A stretch of 64,000 nt of DNA, from assembly GCF_019059575.1 (NCBI RefSeq), contig NW_024881825.1:600459-664458 (forward strand), in the 5' to 3' direction. Under the pieces are notes generated by a model, which searched no databases, was not told the origin of the DNA, and saw only the letters and a program-made list of their open reading frames with translations. Positions 23,783 through 36,300 of this stretch are shown piece after piece. The stretch's first letter is position 1, and every line of letters starts with the position of its first letter. The DNA comes from Amphibalanus amphitrite (lineage: Eukaryota > Arthropoda > Thecostraca > Balanomorpha > Balanidae). A program made the translations under genes and the position numbers.

Positions 23783-24100
23783 GCAGCCAGTCCATCCCAC
23801 ACCCCAGTCTCTGAGCCCGGCCTGCAGTAGCCCTGCAGTTCCGTATCCGGTGGAGTGGTCTCTGTTCGATCACCTCTGCATGTAGCAGCCAGTCCATCCC
23901 ACACCCCAGCCTCCGACCCCGGTCCGGCCTGCAGAAGCCCTGCAGTTCCGTATCCGGTGGAGTGGTCTCTGTTCGATCACCTCTGTGTGTATCCCCAACA
24001 CATGTAGCAGCCAGCCCATCCCACAGCCCAGTGTCCGAGCCCGGCCTGCAGTAGCCCTACAGTTCCGTATCCGGCGGGGACGGTCGGCGCTGCTCCGTCA
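23783..24100 (+). repeat. Three-copy tandem repeat of about 100-120 bp upstream of a first exon
   Basis: Copies starting at 23783, 23885 and 24007 share GCAGCCAG(T/C)CCATCCCACA, GGCCTGCAG(T/A)AGCCCT(G/A)CAGTTCCGTATCCGG and, in the first two, TGGAGTGGTCTCTGTTCGATCACCTCTG. The third copy runs on into the CpG-rich block ending at the putative first exon (24303). It could be a duplicated promoter or 5' UTR segment. Confidence 0.75.
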
Positions 24101-24301
24101 CCGAGTCCGTCATGCTCGGGCGGCTCTTCTGCGGTCGTCCTCCCCGGCGGCTCAGACCGGGCCGCGCCCTGCTCTCCCTCTCCCTCTCGCTCGCCCTCTA
24201 CCTCTCCCAGGAGCCCGTCGAGCGGCGGCACCGGCAGTCCAGTCTGCAGCCGGCTGTGGCACCTGGAACGTCTGTGCCGCGCCCCTGGACGACGCTGAGC
24301 C

Positions 24302-27300
24302 ATGTGAGTGGAGGCTGGGTCAGCCAGCGCCGGGTCAGGGCGGGATAGTGGTTGAGGGCCCTCCAGTGCCGTGGAAGGGGTAAAGGTGGACACTGGACAA
24401 TGGGTGGGAGGATAGTCCAGGTGCTGCTCGAGTGTTGTCAACCTCTTGTGCTGTTTTTTTGTACTTTCGCTTGTAAATCTTTCATTCCGTATCCGCCGAT
24501 TCCACCATCTTTCCGACGTGCTTTTCCAGACATTTTTAGGATTGCTGTTTAGCCGTAACGTTTAAAAAATTAAAGGCAAGATCATTTGTAAGTTAATTTC
24601 AGTTTGTACTTTGAAGGCCTTGATTGCGAATGCAGCCACGCATTGTTTCAGTATTTTTCAGACTTTGATTCTCATTTTCGTTTCATACTTTCTTGCCTTC
24701 CATTGGCCTCAGGAATCAAAGACTATACATAAAATGCGCAAGTGAAAAGTGGTGTGATAAAACAATAAGAAATAAAAACGACTTCCCAGTAAACCGCTGC
24801 CTTGAGGATATAATGGGATTGAGACCAATGAAACGGTCACGGAAGACATGCACGTTGCATAAATCAACGTATCATTGTTTATATTTGCTTCTAAAGATCC
24901 AAAGGAGCAATACTTATCGGATCTATGATGCCATATTTATCCAGGTAGTAAAATCAGTTAGGCAGAGGAGTCACGTGAAAGCGGTGAATATCGCGCAGTC
25001 ATAAATGGAAAGTATGACGTCTGATAGCGAGCTGAACGGTCGTGTTTTATGCATGGGTGTAGGAGCGCCAAAAATATTGGTGAAGGATGCCACCTGAACC
25101 TAATGAAAAGGGACAGGACCGTGCCAACCAACACGCACAGTGCAAGCGGGGGGGGGGGGGGGGCGAATTTCGCCAACCCCTTGTTTTTCGCAGATATCTT
25201 ACGCCCTTATCATCCCATTAACGTCAAATTTTTAATGCCTGCCTAAAACTGAATTGTGCATCTTGCCATGACAGCAAGATGTAAATCAAGGCCTGGGCTA
25301 AGGAATTTTGACTACTGGGGCAAATGGTCAACGTGTGTTAACCCGCGCCCTGCTGGGAGGGGGGGGGGGAGGTTTTTGGACACCCATCCCCCCTGCGGTT
25401 TTTCGCGGATATCTGAAAAACGGCGGCACCTTATCATCTATCAATTTTATACATTTTGTGAAAATTTCAGACCAGGGTCCTTCAAGGTCAGGTCACCAGG
25501 TCGCTACAAGTGACCTCACCTCATAAACACATCATAAAATGTTTCAATGTATGCCATAGCTACACCAAGTGACGGATCGCTTTGAAGCTTTCAGCAATTG
25601 ATAAGTGTAACAGTATGTACAAATTCGGAATTTTCATATCGGTGACCTAAGGTCGGGTCAATTTTGCGACCTCTCTAGGTATTATAAGTCAATGGGAGAA
25701 AATTCAAAACCGTCTTTTTCGGACGAAAGTCATTCTAAACACTCTCAAACACTAAATTACAAGTAACTTTGACACACTGAACATGAAAACGGCACCCGTG
25801 ACCCCTGTTTATGCCCCTAAGGTCATCTCAGGTCACGAATGGTGTCTAACAGTTTTTTGCGACTAACTTTTGAAAGAGGCATGCTAGAGCGATGAAAACG
25901 CCTTATATATGTTCAGCTCGACGATACAGATCCACTAATATGCAATATGACAATGTCCGGTCAGGTCATGACCTTGACCTGAGGTCAAATTTTCAAGTTG
26001 ACCTTTCAAGGTTAAGTTATAGTTCATTCGATGCGTCTTGACGAGAGGAACTCGATGCCGGTGAAAATAAGCTCGTACAAGGCTTGAGTCAAAAGTTATT
26101 GCAGAAAAACTGTTTCCGAAAAAAATCGTCTATTTTTGCAGTTTTTGCCCCCTGCAGGCAAAACCGTTGACGTTAGGTCAAATCTGAGAGAATCACTCAG
26201 AAAGGGCGTTAATAGGGCTATCGAATGCGCTTTTCCGTGGCGCTGTAGCTCTATTGGTTCCCGAGCTATGCGTTGGCTTCTTGGAAATTGTCGACATTCG
26301 ACCTGGAAATCGGCGAAATTTTGCCTTCAATGACCTCTGGTGGCCTGACCTTTGACCTGACCAAAAAAGTGACCGAAGTGATTTCGTCATTATTTTTGGC
26401 GCTCTTTCGAACGCCGCCTTCTGCGTATCGCTACGTGGCCCAGGAGCCGAGTTAGAAGGGGGGGTGTTCAAACACTCCCCCCCCCCAGCAGGGCGTGGAA
26501 ATCCAGGACCCCCAGCCGGGCGCGGGTTAAAAAACAGACATTTGATCAACCGTCGAATCCAGTAGTTCTAAGCATAGGTAGGTGAAGACCCTCCCTTGCA
26601 TTGTCCAAGATTGGTGAAGGATCCTTCACCAATCTGAAACTTTGGTGAAAGGTATCCTTCAAGAAAGAGATACGTTGCTACACCTATGGTTTTATGTGAT
26701 TTGCTTTGCCGTTTGGTCCGATCTTTAATGCCTCTTTGAAAGTTTCGAGCATATTGATATCCTTCATGGTTTTTTCGCCCTGTAGCCTGTCCCACGTTAA
26801 GTTGCTGCTTGTCCAGATTTTGCTTGTTTTAAAATATTTTGAATAATCGATAATCCCGTTTTAAAAACGAATGAGCTGATAGCAGCATTTCCGAAAAAAG
26901 CTTAGGATGTAGAACAAAACAAAGACGTCAGCCATGTGAAGAGTGTATGGCCTTCTGCGGCAGCTCCCGCTGCAGCTATCACCCGTCTCTCGGGCAGCCC
27001 CCACCGGCCCTCACAGCCCCTGTGCCTTCCCCCTTTGTTATCCCTCCCCATCGGCAGCCTCTACTGGCACATCTTGTATCCCTCCTCCATCCCACCAGTC
27101 CTCACCGTCCCCACAGCTCCGCCACCACCCACTCTCCTCACCGTCCCCACAGCTCTGCCACCACCCACTCCAGCCTCCTTACCGTCCCCACAGCTCTGCC
27201 ACCACCCACTCCAGCCTCCTTACCGTCCCCACAGCTCCGCCACCACCCACCGGTCTCACCGTCCCCACAGCTCTGCCGCCACCCACTGTTCTCTCACCGT

Positions 27301-30300
27301 CCCCACAGCTCCGCCACCACCACTCCAGCCTCCTCACCGTCCCCACAGCTCCGCCACCACCACTCCAGCCTCCTCACCGTCCCCACAGCTCCGCCACCAC
27401 CACTCCAGCCTCCTCACCGTCCCCACAGCTCCGCCACCGTCCACCGGCCTCACCGTCCCCAGTCCCACAGCTCCGCCACCACCCACTCCAGCCTCCTCAT
27501 GCCGTCCCCACAGCTCCGCCACCACCACTCCAGCCTCCTCACCGTCGTCGGCGCGTGTTGCAGGTCGCCGCTGTGGATTTCCGCCCTCTGTCTGGCCCTC
27601 GCCGCCAGTCATGTCTGCTGTGACGATAACGGAGAGTACGGCCTCAAAGTCGAGTACGACCCGACGCTCTTCAACGGCACAGACGTGAGTACTGAGTACG
27701 GCCCCAAAGTCGAGTACGACCCGACGCTCTTCAACAGCACAGGCGTGAGCGCGACACTGTCGTGATGGCGGCACGGTCGTGAATACGGCACATACGGGAG
27801 TACGTCGTAGGCGGGAGCACGGCACAGATGTGTGTGCGACACTAACACGGCATCACGTCAAGCATACAGGCTTATTCATAAAGCCGCTGTAAGCTAATAC
27901 GTTTGACGTTCTTCTCATTCCAAAGGCTGCTGATCAACCCAATATCGTCTTTGGATAGCTCAGTTCGTATGCTCGATGACTGACGGTGCGCTACAAGTAG
28001 CTGTCCTTTTGGTATATCACAGACAAAACCAAAATGACAACGTTCAATTCTTCTAACAAGCAGCTGTGCCTACACACCGCCGAAAGTAGGTATATGTAAG
28101 TCCATAGCAGTACAGCAAAATCGCATAATCATATAGCCTTGGTCTGCTGTTTTTGTTAAAACGATTTCATAATCGGATCTGGCGAATATATGCAAATGTC
28201 TCGTTTTGTACCCGTATTATCTCGTCAGTTGTTTCCACACATTCCACAAATCTGTGGTCGAAAGAACTAGCGTCGATGATGGACGACCGCCGATAATGTG
28301 AAATTAATCACAGCCTGATCGCGGCTCGTAGACGGAGGCGGATCGCTCACACGGGTGCCGGTCGGAGTCTGCGCTGAGTGGGTCCACTCGGTGATGGCTC
28401 AATCCAGCGTCACAGCCGCGGGCCAGGCGGGCCGATCACAGACGGCGGCTCCTGACCCTAAACTGCGCGGGGCGGGGCGCGCGGGGCACCATCCCTCTGT
28501 GGACGCGTGACTGTGGTCTCTGACTGGCTGTTTGTGGGTGTCTGCGGCTGTTGTGTTGCGTCTGAATGACTGGGTGACAGCGCCGCCCGCGCAGCTGTCT
28601 GGGGCCGGAAAACTGAGCCGTCACCGACCGCCCCGGGACGCGGCGACGGCCAGTCTCTCCTCGGCTTTCTCCGGGAGATCGTGCAGTGCACGCGCCGCGC
28701 CGGTGCGGCACCTGGCGTCACCAACCACGAGAGTGACGCGGCGCGAGATGGGCACGGATGACGTCACACTGTCATGACGTCATCGGCGCATCGCGCCATC
28801 AGACCCGTGTCTCGGTGTCGCACGGGGGATTGTTAGGAGAATGGAGATGGGCCGGTAACAGGAGCGGCAGCCGGCGGTTTTTAGAGCACATCGGACATTA
28901 CAAGCAGTTCCAACGGCTGGATAGCGGGAGAAGACGCTGAACCACTGTGAAGCTCCAAGGCGTCGTGTTGGATAGTCGCTGACCAACATAAGCAGAATCA
29001 ATTTCGTGGGCCCTGAACCGCTGCATTCTCAGCGGAGCCGGTGTATCAATCTCACGCCAGCTACCGGCGCTACCGCTGCTGCTGCGCCGCTCTGACGAAC
29101 AATAATACCTTTCTCCGTGCGTTTCGTGTCGTCCATGCTTCTCCACCACCTGACGAAGGTATTGTTCCCGCCGTCGGAAGAGAAACTCGCCGAGACCATC
29201 TGTGTCAACGGTTGCAAAGGCAATGCATGAGTGTCATCGACACATCCTGCTGAGCCGTCTGATGCCCTCTAATGCCGATGTAGGTTTCCAGTTTCGTTAC
29301 GCATGACTGATAATGATATTCACAGTGATGCGATTCAGCGTCTGTTCGGACTCGACTGGGCGTTCCTGTTCAGTTGCTTGAAGTTCACAGAACCGGCTGG
29401 GCACTGGGCAGTGGGCAGTTTTATATTCGTAGAACAGTCCGGGGGAAATAATTATTTCTCGGTCGCTCCATTGGACTAAGGTGGCATCATGTTCGGATAC
29501 TTTCTCCTGGTCAAAATCAAGAAAACAGATGGCTATGTTCTCTGGTCATCGCTTCATTTACGTATGTATCGCACTGATCATCATGATATTATGTTTTTAA
29601 AGGTGGATAATGATAACATTGGCTCAGTGATAATGCATTTTTCGTGAAATGAAATTAGAGGCCAAACTAGTTTGCACCTGTCGTTCCGCGCCTGGGAGTA
29701 CACTGATAGTTCTGCACCTCGCCTTTATCCCGCCTCTGTGCATTGCTGAAGGCCTTTCGCACGGCCTTTTTACTGCCTGTTATCATTGTGGATACATACG
29801 TGCAACTGGCCTTGTTTGAATCACTCTTGCAGTGAAATGATTTGCAATCCGTGACACGACCATTTAAACACCATTGTCCGCACGTCTCTTTACACGCTCC
29901 AGATGCCACACAACAGCACAACTCGCCCCATCTCCTTCCTGAGGACCCATACAGACCCCGGTGACGGGACCCCGCGTCCCCCAGTCCTTCCCGTTTGGTG
30001 CAGGCCCCGCCCGGCCCTGGCCTCGGCGGCAGGTCCGCCCGGCGCCGTGCTCCCATCGTTAGCCTTCGGAGCCGTGTGCCGTGGGGACCCCGCGGTCCGC
30101 CGGCCTCGGCCGCCCGTGGGGCCGCGGTGGCACAAAGTGGCGGACGGGTGTCGGCTTCCGGCCGGGCGGCGCCAGCCCCGCGGCGCCGCGGAGCCCCTGA
30201 GGCTTGTGGTCGGACTGGGCGGTGACGACGGGAGAAACTGCAATACGGCGGCTTCTGACATAGACGGATTTGTGTGCGTCTTTTTGACGCGCTGCCGATA

Positions 30301-33300
30301 ATGGGCAGCCGGGCAGGCTCGTCCATTGGATAGATGTTGGTATTTGTTTTACAAATTAGTAAATGTTCTCATTTGTTCTCATTTGTTCTGTTATCTTTGG
30401 GCATCGTCATTCTTGAGCAGCGCAGTTGAAACACAAATGATCGACACTTGACGACCCACACACCCGATTATCAGCTCGGTTTATCGCGTATCAAGTTGAC
30501 ACACTAAATACACTTGATGCCGTTGATGTCCCATCAACCTCAAACTATCATCGTTTAGGCCAGTAACCGCGCTTTTATGCTGTTCCAACGCTGCATTTTA
30601 TTGCACCATCTACTGTTGTTATTGCTTTACCACCGTCCCACACTGCGATCCACACATCCGTACCGCCTGCCGACCTGTGACACCTGACTTACATAGTGCG
30701 ACCGAACCCTATGACACCTGACACCTGTGCTCCCTATGTTCAGGACCACCCCATCATCATTATGACGCTTTCCTGTCCCGGGCTGGCGGTCAGCAGTCAA
30801 CACACCCAGAAAACGTGAGAGCGCACTTCCAGTAAGAGCATATCCCTCCTGAGTGACCATTTGTACGGCTGCGGGCTGGGTGGCCGTCACTGGCCTGTCC
30901 CACCAAGACGCTTCCGTACCAAGGGGCTGGGCTCTGCCGCTGCGGCACTCCAATCAGTGGTCGGACTCAGTCCAGGGTCTCCCTTTATTCACTGGTCCCA
31001 CGGCATCGAAATAGCGTCAATAGACCGAAGCAACTAAAACATCAAAACAAACAAACACGCACAAACACAACACATCAGGCTTGCTTTTCAGATTTTCGCT
31101 GAGTCTTTTGACTCGTGGACTGGACGGCAGGTGTTGATGGAAGACCGCACTTGGCTGATCTAATATGACCTAATATGACTCCTCTCGCTGACCTAGTATG
31201 ACCGTTTGTCCGGCCGACAGGTGCTGATGGAGGACCGCAACATCGCCTCGGACTGGATCCTGCGGGAGCTGCTGCCGCCCGAGCTGGACGCCGAGGACCT
31301 GGAGCTGGAGCTGCAGCTGCAGGAGGAGAACATTGCCGACGCGTGCCCGCCCGGACCCAAGGGCCTGCTCTGCCGGCGCCGGTTCGCGCTGCGCGGCGCC
31401 GACGAGTGCGCCGGAGGTGAGCGACGCGGGTGGCGGGGTGGCCAGCTGGGTGGGTATTTCCGGTAATTCAGTAGTGCGCTGGCCGGTTTGACCGGTTTGT
31501 GTGCCTATTTTAACTGTTTCTTTTGTATATGTTGGTGTGTTTTCGTGTGTGCCTTTCTGTTAGGATGACTTGCTTGTTTTTTTTCGCAGTATTTTGTTAT
31601 TGATGCTATGCAGGTAGAATGTTTACCGCCTTGTTTTCGGTATGGGATGCCAATGATTGCGTCGGCACGGACTTATTAGCGCCCCATACCGGCGATCTTT
31701 TACGCAATTATCTTTGAGCCGGGTCTGCGGCTGTCACACCCATATTCTATTTCAGAGCGCTTCGTTTTCTAAAAAAGCGATATTCTCGCCACTTCGTATT
31801 TACCGCCATAGGTTTCATGCACCTCTGAATGATTTCGCGATGGGATCAGCACATGATTATGTATCGGAGGATATCACCCTACCTACCTACAAATTATATA
31901 AAAAAAAATATTTATAAAAAGTTTTCTATAACTTGTCAATCGGCCAGTTTCGGTATAGGACGGGAATTTGATAGATCGAGCAGACAAGTTGGGAGATGGG
32001 TTAGAGTCTCGGTGAAGTGCGTCGAGCATAAATCTTGTCGAAGAATAAACATTTCTGAAGTGTTGACTGGTCTAGGAGCAAATTATCGGACGCCATTTCT
32101 TGGCTGATGGTGAAATTCACATGATTAAAGCCATTTCAGTTTCAAAGCGTTCGCAATCCTCGATGAAAACGGTCGTGTTCATACCGTTGGTTTATCGTAC
32201 CTGTGGCTGTGACCCGATCTGATTTGGGTTGATGGTAACTTTACTGAGGCCATCGCATGACCTAGCTGGTCATTGGTATCGTTCAGTACTGATGAAGGAG
32301 CTGTCGAGCGGGGCTACCACTCTGTAATCTTTATCTACCAGTTGCCACTTTTGAGCAGCTGGAAGGAAGGGGCAAGTCTTCCCGGAGCATAGCTAGGCCC
32401 TGGATAGACGGGGCCCACAGGTTGGGTTTCCCTGAGACAGAAGGGTAGGATGGTCCCGGACAGACACGGGCCGGTCCTCTCCACATGGTCCCCTCTGGGC
32501 AGGGCGGGACAGGGAGGCCCTGGACAGAAGGAGCCTACTCCACGGGCGGGCGGGTCCTCTCTGGGCAGGGCGGCCCTGGACAGACCGGGCGCTGGTCCAG
32601 CTTCCCTCTGCTTCCTGTTCCTGGTCAGAACTGGACCGGCCAGCGCCCGCTGCTGGCGGCGTCCCGTCAGCGCGATGGCCGCCAACAAACACTGTGTGAT
32701 GAGCTGGTCTGACGGGCTATCCGATCAAGATGTACCCGGAAATGGGCAGTCGCTCCAAGGCCACCCACTGTGGGCTCTCGAAATGTGGCTGTACTGGGTA
32801 TGTGGCCACGCCCAAGCGGTACAACGTCCTACACTGAGGCGTCACCCGAAGGCCTCAGCTGGGATCACGGCCCTGGTTGTGACGACGTGACAGCCACTGT
32901 CGACGCTCTGCTGCGCCAACTGCCGTCCGCGGGCTACCGAGCGCCGCCGCTGTGCCAGTCTGCAGTTAACCTTGCCACCGTGTCACCCGCTCCGACCCGG
33001 ACCCGGCGAGCCGCGGTCGGGGTGGAGCGGGCCGACATTGACCTGTGACCCGAGCGTATCACTCCGACCGCTCCAGCTCACCGTGGCGCAACCCGCGCCG
33101 AGCCGAGGCCGGCGCGTGGCCCGGCGAGCTGCAGCGTCTAATGACGGCACTGATTGCCGCCGGGACCGTCCCGGCGCGGCCGCTCCACGAGACCCCGAGT
33201 CATTAACTGGCCACACGGGCCGCTAATCGGTCTCTCAGCTGGCTTCTTTATGACACGACTAAATGTCGGTGTCGCCTTGCGCCATGGGAGGGATGTCATG

Positions 33301-36300
33301 TGATATTGTACGGTTAATCACTTTCTCTGGTTTTGTTTCTGCCTTTGTTTCGCGCTTTCATTCTTCCATTCGATGTCTCTGTGAGCAGTTTCCCTGAGCC
33401 CTTTCGCTCTCACCCGGACAGTTTGTGGGATGAGCGCTCCGATCGGTCTCACGCCCGCGCTCAATTTCGGCCCGCTGCTGCGCTGGCGAGCCCGCCTGAA
33501 TGCCTGCAATCTGACCAACTAGGGCAAAGCTGGCTGAAGGAACACCCTGGCAGCGTGTTCCAGTTAGATGTTGGCGCTCCTACCCATTGTGGGCAAGCCC
33601 AATGTGCCGCCAACACGCTTGTAAATCGAATGGGCGTCCGCCGTCCGCCACTGAGGAGCCCAGCGCGCCCTCGTAAACTTATTACCTCTACCTGATTTAC
33701 GTGGTCATCACGCTCGTAAACCTATATTAGCGCTTTCGACAAGATGCTGCTGCTAACGTAACCGCGTGCCGGGATAAACGTCCGTCCGACCTTCGCCCGT
33801 TGCGGACGGTCTACAGTGAAGGTCCGCGCCCATTACACCCGGTCCGCTCCGCTAGACGTCTGCTCCCGTTCCGGCGCGTTCGGCCGCTTTCCCGTCGGAT
33901 CTCGCCGGCGGCCGTTCCCTGTATCATCCCGTGACCTGCCGTCCGCTCTCCGGAGCGGCACACGCCCCGACCGAGCCGTGGCGCAACCGCCGCCCGCCGG
34001 TGACCCGCCGGTGACCCGGGCTGAGCGGCCGCTCCCAATCCCCGCGTCTCCGGTGCCCCCGGGCGTGTATCTCAGACCCCGCCCGAGCCGCCGCGCGGGG
34101 ACGAGCACGGAGCGGCGCCGGCTCGGGACGGCCACCGGAGCGAACCGCTGCGCACCGCGGGGTACAGCGGCAGATGGGAGCGCTCCGCGCGTTGGCCAAC
34201 TGTGGCCGAGTTGCGTCATGTTTTGTGTCGCTGGGATGGTATTTGTAGGTAATAAACCGCCGCGGGATGGGCCAGAGATCACCTGGTGAACGATTGATCA
34301 CCGTAAAGTGACTTTTTGATGAGAGCACACGGTGGGATGTTTCATAAATAAGACCATGAGGTAGGGAGGTAGACGTTGCCATGGGCCCTATCGCGCACTC
34401 AGAGTATATTATCGCACCGACTATATGTGGACATGACACTCGAGCGCACCGCGCGGGATTTGCCGGTATCCAAGTGGGCCGATATGATACCTTCCGGGCT
34501 TACCGACACCGGGAGCACCGATTGCCCGTCGGTCCCGTTCCTATGCCATCCACTCCACAGCTGCTTCTTGTGAGACTTGAGAGGGAGAGATCAGGAGCAA
34601 TCTCCCTGTGTACCGTGCACAGGGTCACTGTCATTCCTCTATCAGCCTGTATGCATCATGACTCGGGTGCTTAATATCTATCAGTTTATCGTGTAACGTG
34701 CATGCACTGTGTGACCAGTGTGTTGACTTTGCACTAACAGGCAAACAAGCCTCGAAGGCTCGAGTTCTGCTACCGACCATACACACCGATTAGCTGAGCG
34801 GAAGCAGCGCTCACCGCCGCTGCTTTGTTCGCCCTGGAGCGGTCGCTATTTGTGGTCGCCGTTATCCCGTGGTGCGCGTGGAAGGACGCAGGGACAGCCG
34901 CCGGGCGCTGGCGCCCAGTACCTTGACGGATAATTGCTCAATCGACGAACGGTATAATGGAAAATGCCCGTCTCGTCTCCGTCAAGTCCATGCCGGCGTC
35001 GGTGCGTCTTATGATGGCATTGAGGACGGAATTTAGAATTATGAAATATTTTCTGACGATAATGTGTTCACCTGATACTTTCTCTACATCATTATTCAAA
35101 GGCAACCGATGACCTGCTGTGATATAATGAAACTCAAACAATGAATGGTTATGCAAATCGGAGCGCAATGTTAGACAGACAACTTTTCCGTCACAAAACG
35201 CGACACACGCTGTAAATCTGATCACCGTTCAGCGCCATGAGCAGGTTGTGTCAGGCCCCGGTTGGTCTGACCGGCCGAGCCCGTCGCCCGCACAGTGCCG
35301 AGCCCCGGGCGGCGGCGGGCCGGGCGTATATCTCACAAGGCCGGCCGATCTCGGGGCGGCGCGGGGTCAGGGGTCAGAGCTGCGCGGGGTCAGGGGTCAG
35401 AGCGGCGGGCGCGGCCGGTCCGGGTCGCCCTGACGTAACGCTCGGCACGGGTCACAGGTCAGAGCAGGCGGCGGACGGGGTGGCGCCGGCTGCGCGGGCG
35501 TGGTTACCGTCAGAACGGGGGGGGGGGGGGGGGGGGGAGGCACGCGGCCTTGTAATCTGGTCTGTATAAATGATCAAAGGCGAGGATTTCATCTCATGCG
35601 GTTACAGTTCCATTTCCATTTCTTTTTATACAATTAAACGTCAGGGTCACGTCAGGCGTCAAGTTCATATGTCACTTCCCGGCGCTTCTCATTTGCTCGC
35701 AGTCCCGGTAATTATCATCAGAGCTGTGCGACCCAAATATCGCCGACCACCCGAGCGCTGATGTGCCACTCCCGCTGAGGGCCGGACAGAGTGATTTCCC
35801 CACCGGTGGTGCCGCGGCGCCGGCGGCGGGGCCAGTACCGGTCCGGCCGGCCCGCGGCGGGGCCAGCCGGTTCCCAGCCGTCTGGGGAAGGGCGCGGTCT
35901 CCCGCCGGGCGTGGCCGGACGGGGAGGGGAGCGTGTGACCCCTGCGGGGAGGGCGGTCCGCTGGAGATCACACGGGAGACAGTCCTGTGGTAAATCCCGC
36001 CGCTGACCTCGCCGGTCCCGTCGCCGCCGTCATTTGGTAGTGCCCGCCGCCCGGGTCACCCGTTTCTCCAGTACCAGCCTTTCTCCAGGGCGAGGTGAAC
36101 GGCACCATGAGCCGACGGGCGGACGGAAATGAGACCGGCCCCCGTCCGGTACACCGTTCAAACATTCACATCATGGTCACATGAGAAGCTTAATTAACCG
36201 GGTTTTGTGATATGGCCATACCAAGACTAGTCATCCTTCGTAACGCAAATCAATAAAGCAGAAGAGATGTGGTTAATACGGACATAAAGTGAGCCCCTGG

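Noticed and set aside
24112-24348. 78-residue frame MLGRLFCGR... as the first coding exon of the cysteine-rich gene
   Set aside because: Spliced at 24303 to 27564 it enters the wrong frame and stops soon after, losing the signal peptide and all downstream exons.
26936-27765. Proline/serine-rich frames of 226-272 residues
   Set aside because: The repetitive part is a minisatellite in the intron. Only the portion from 27564 to 27684 belongs to an exon.
29667-30326. 219-residue minus-strand frame with a cysteine-rich end
   Set aside because: Half of it lies in CpG-rich DNA that opens frames by composition. I see no homology, no convincing splice context and no start signal.
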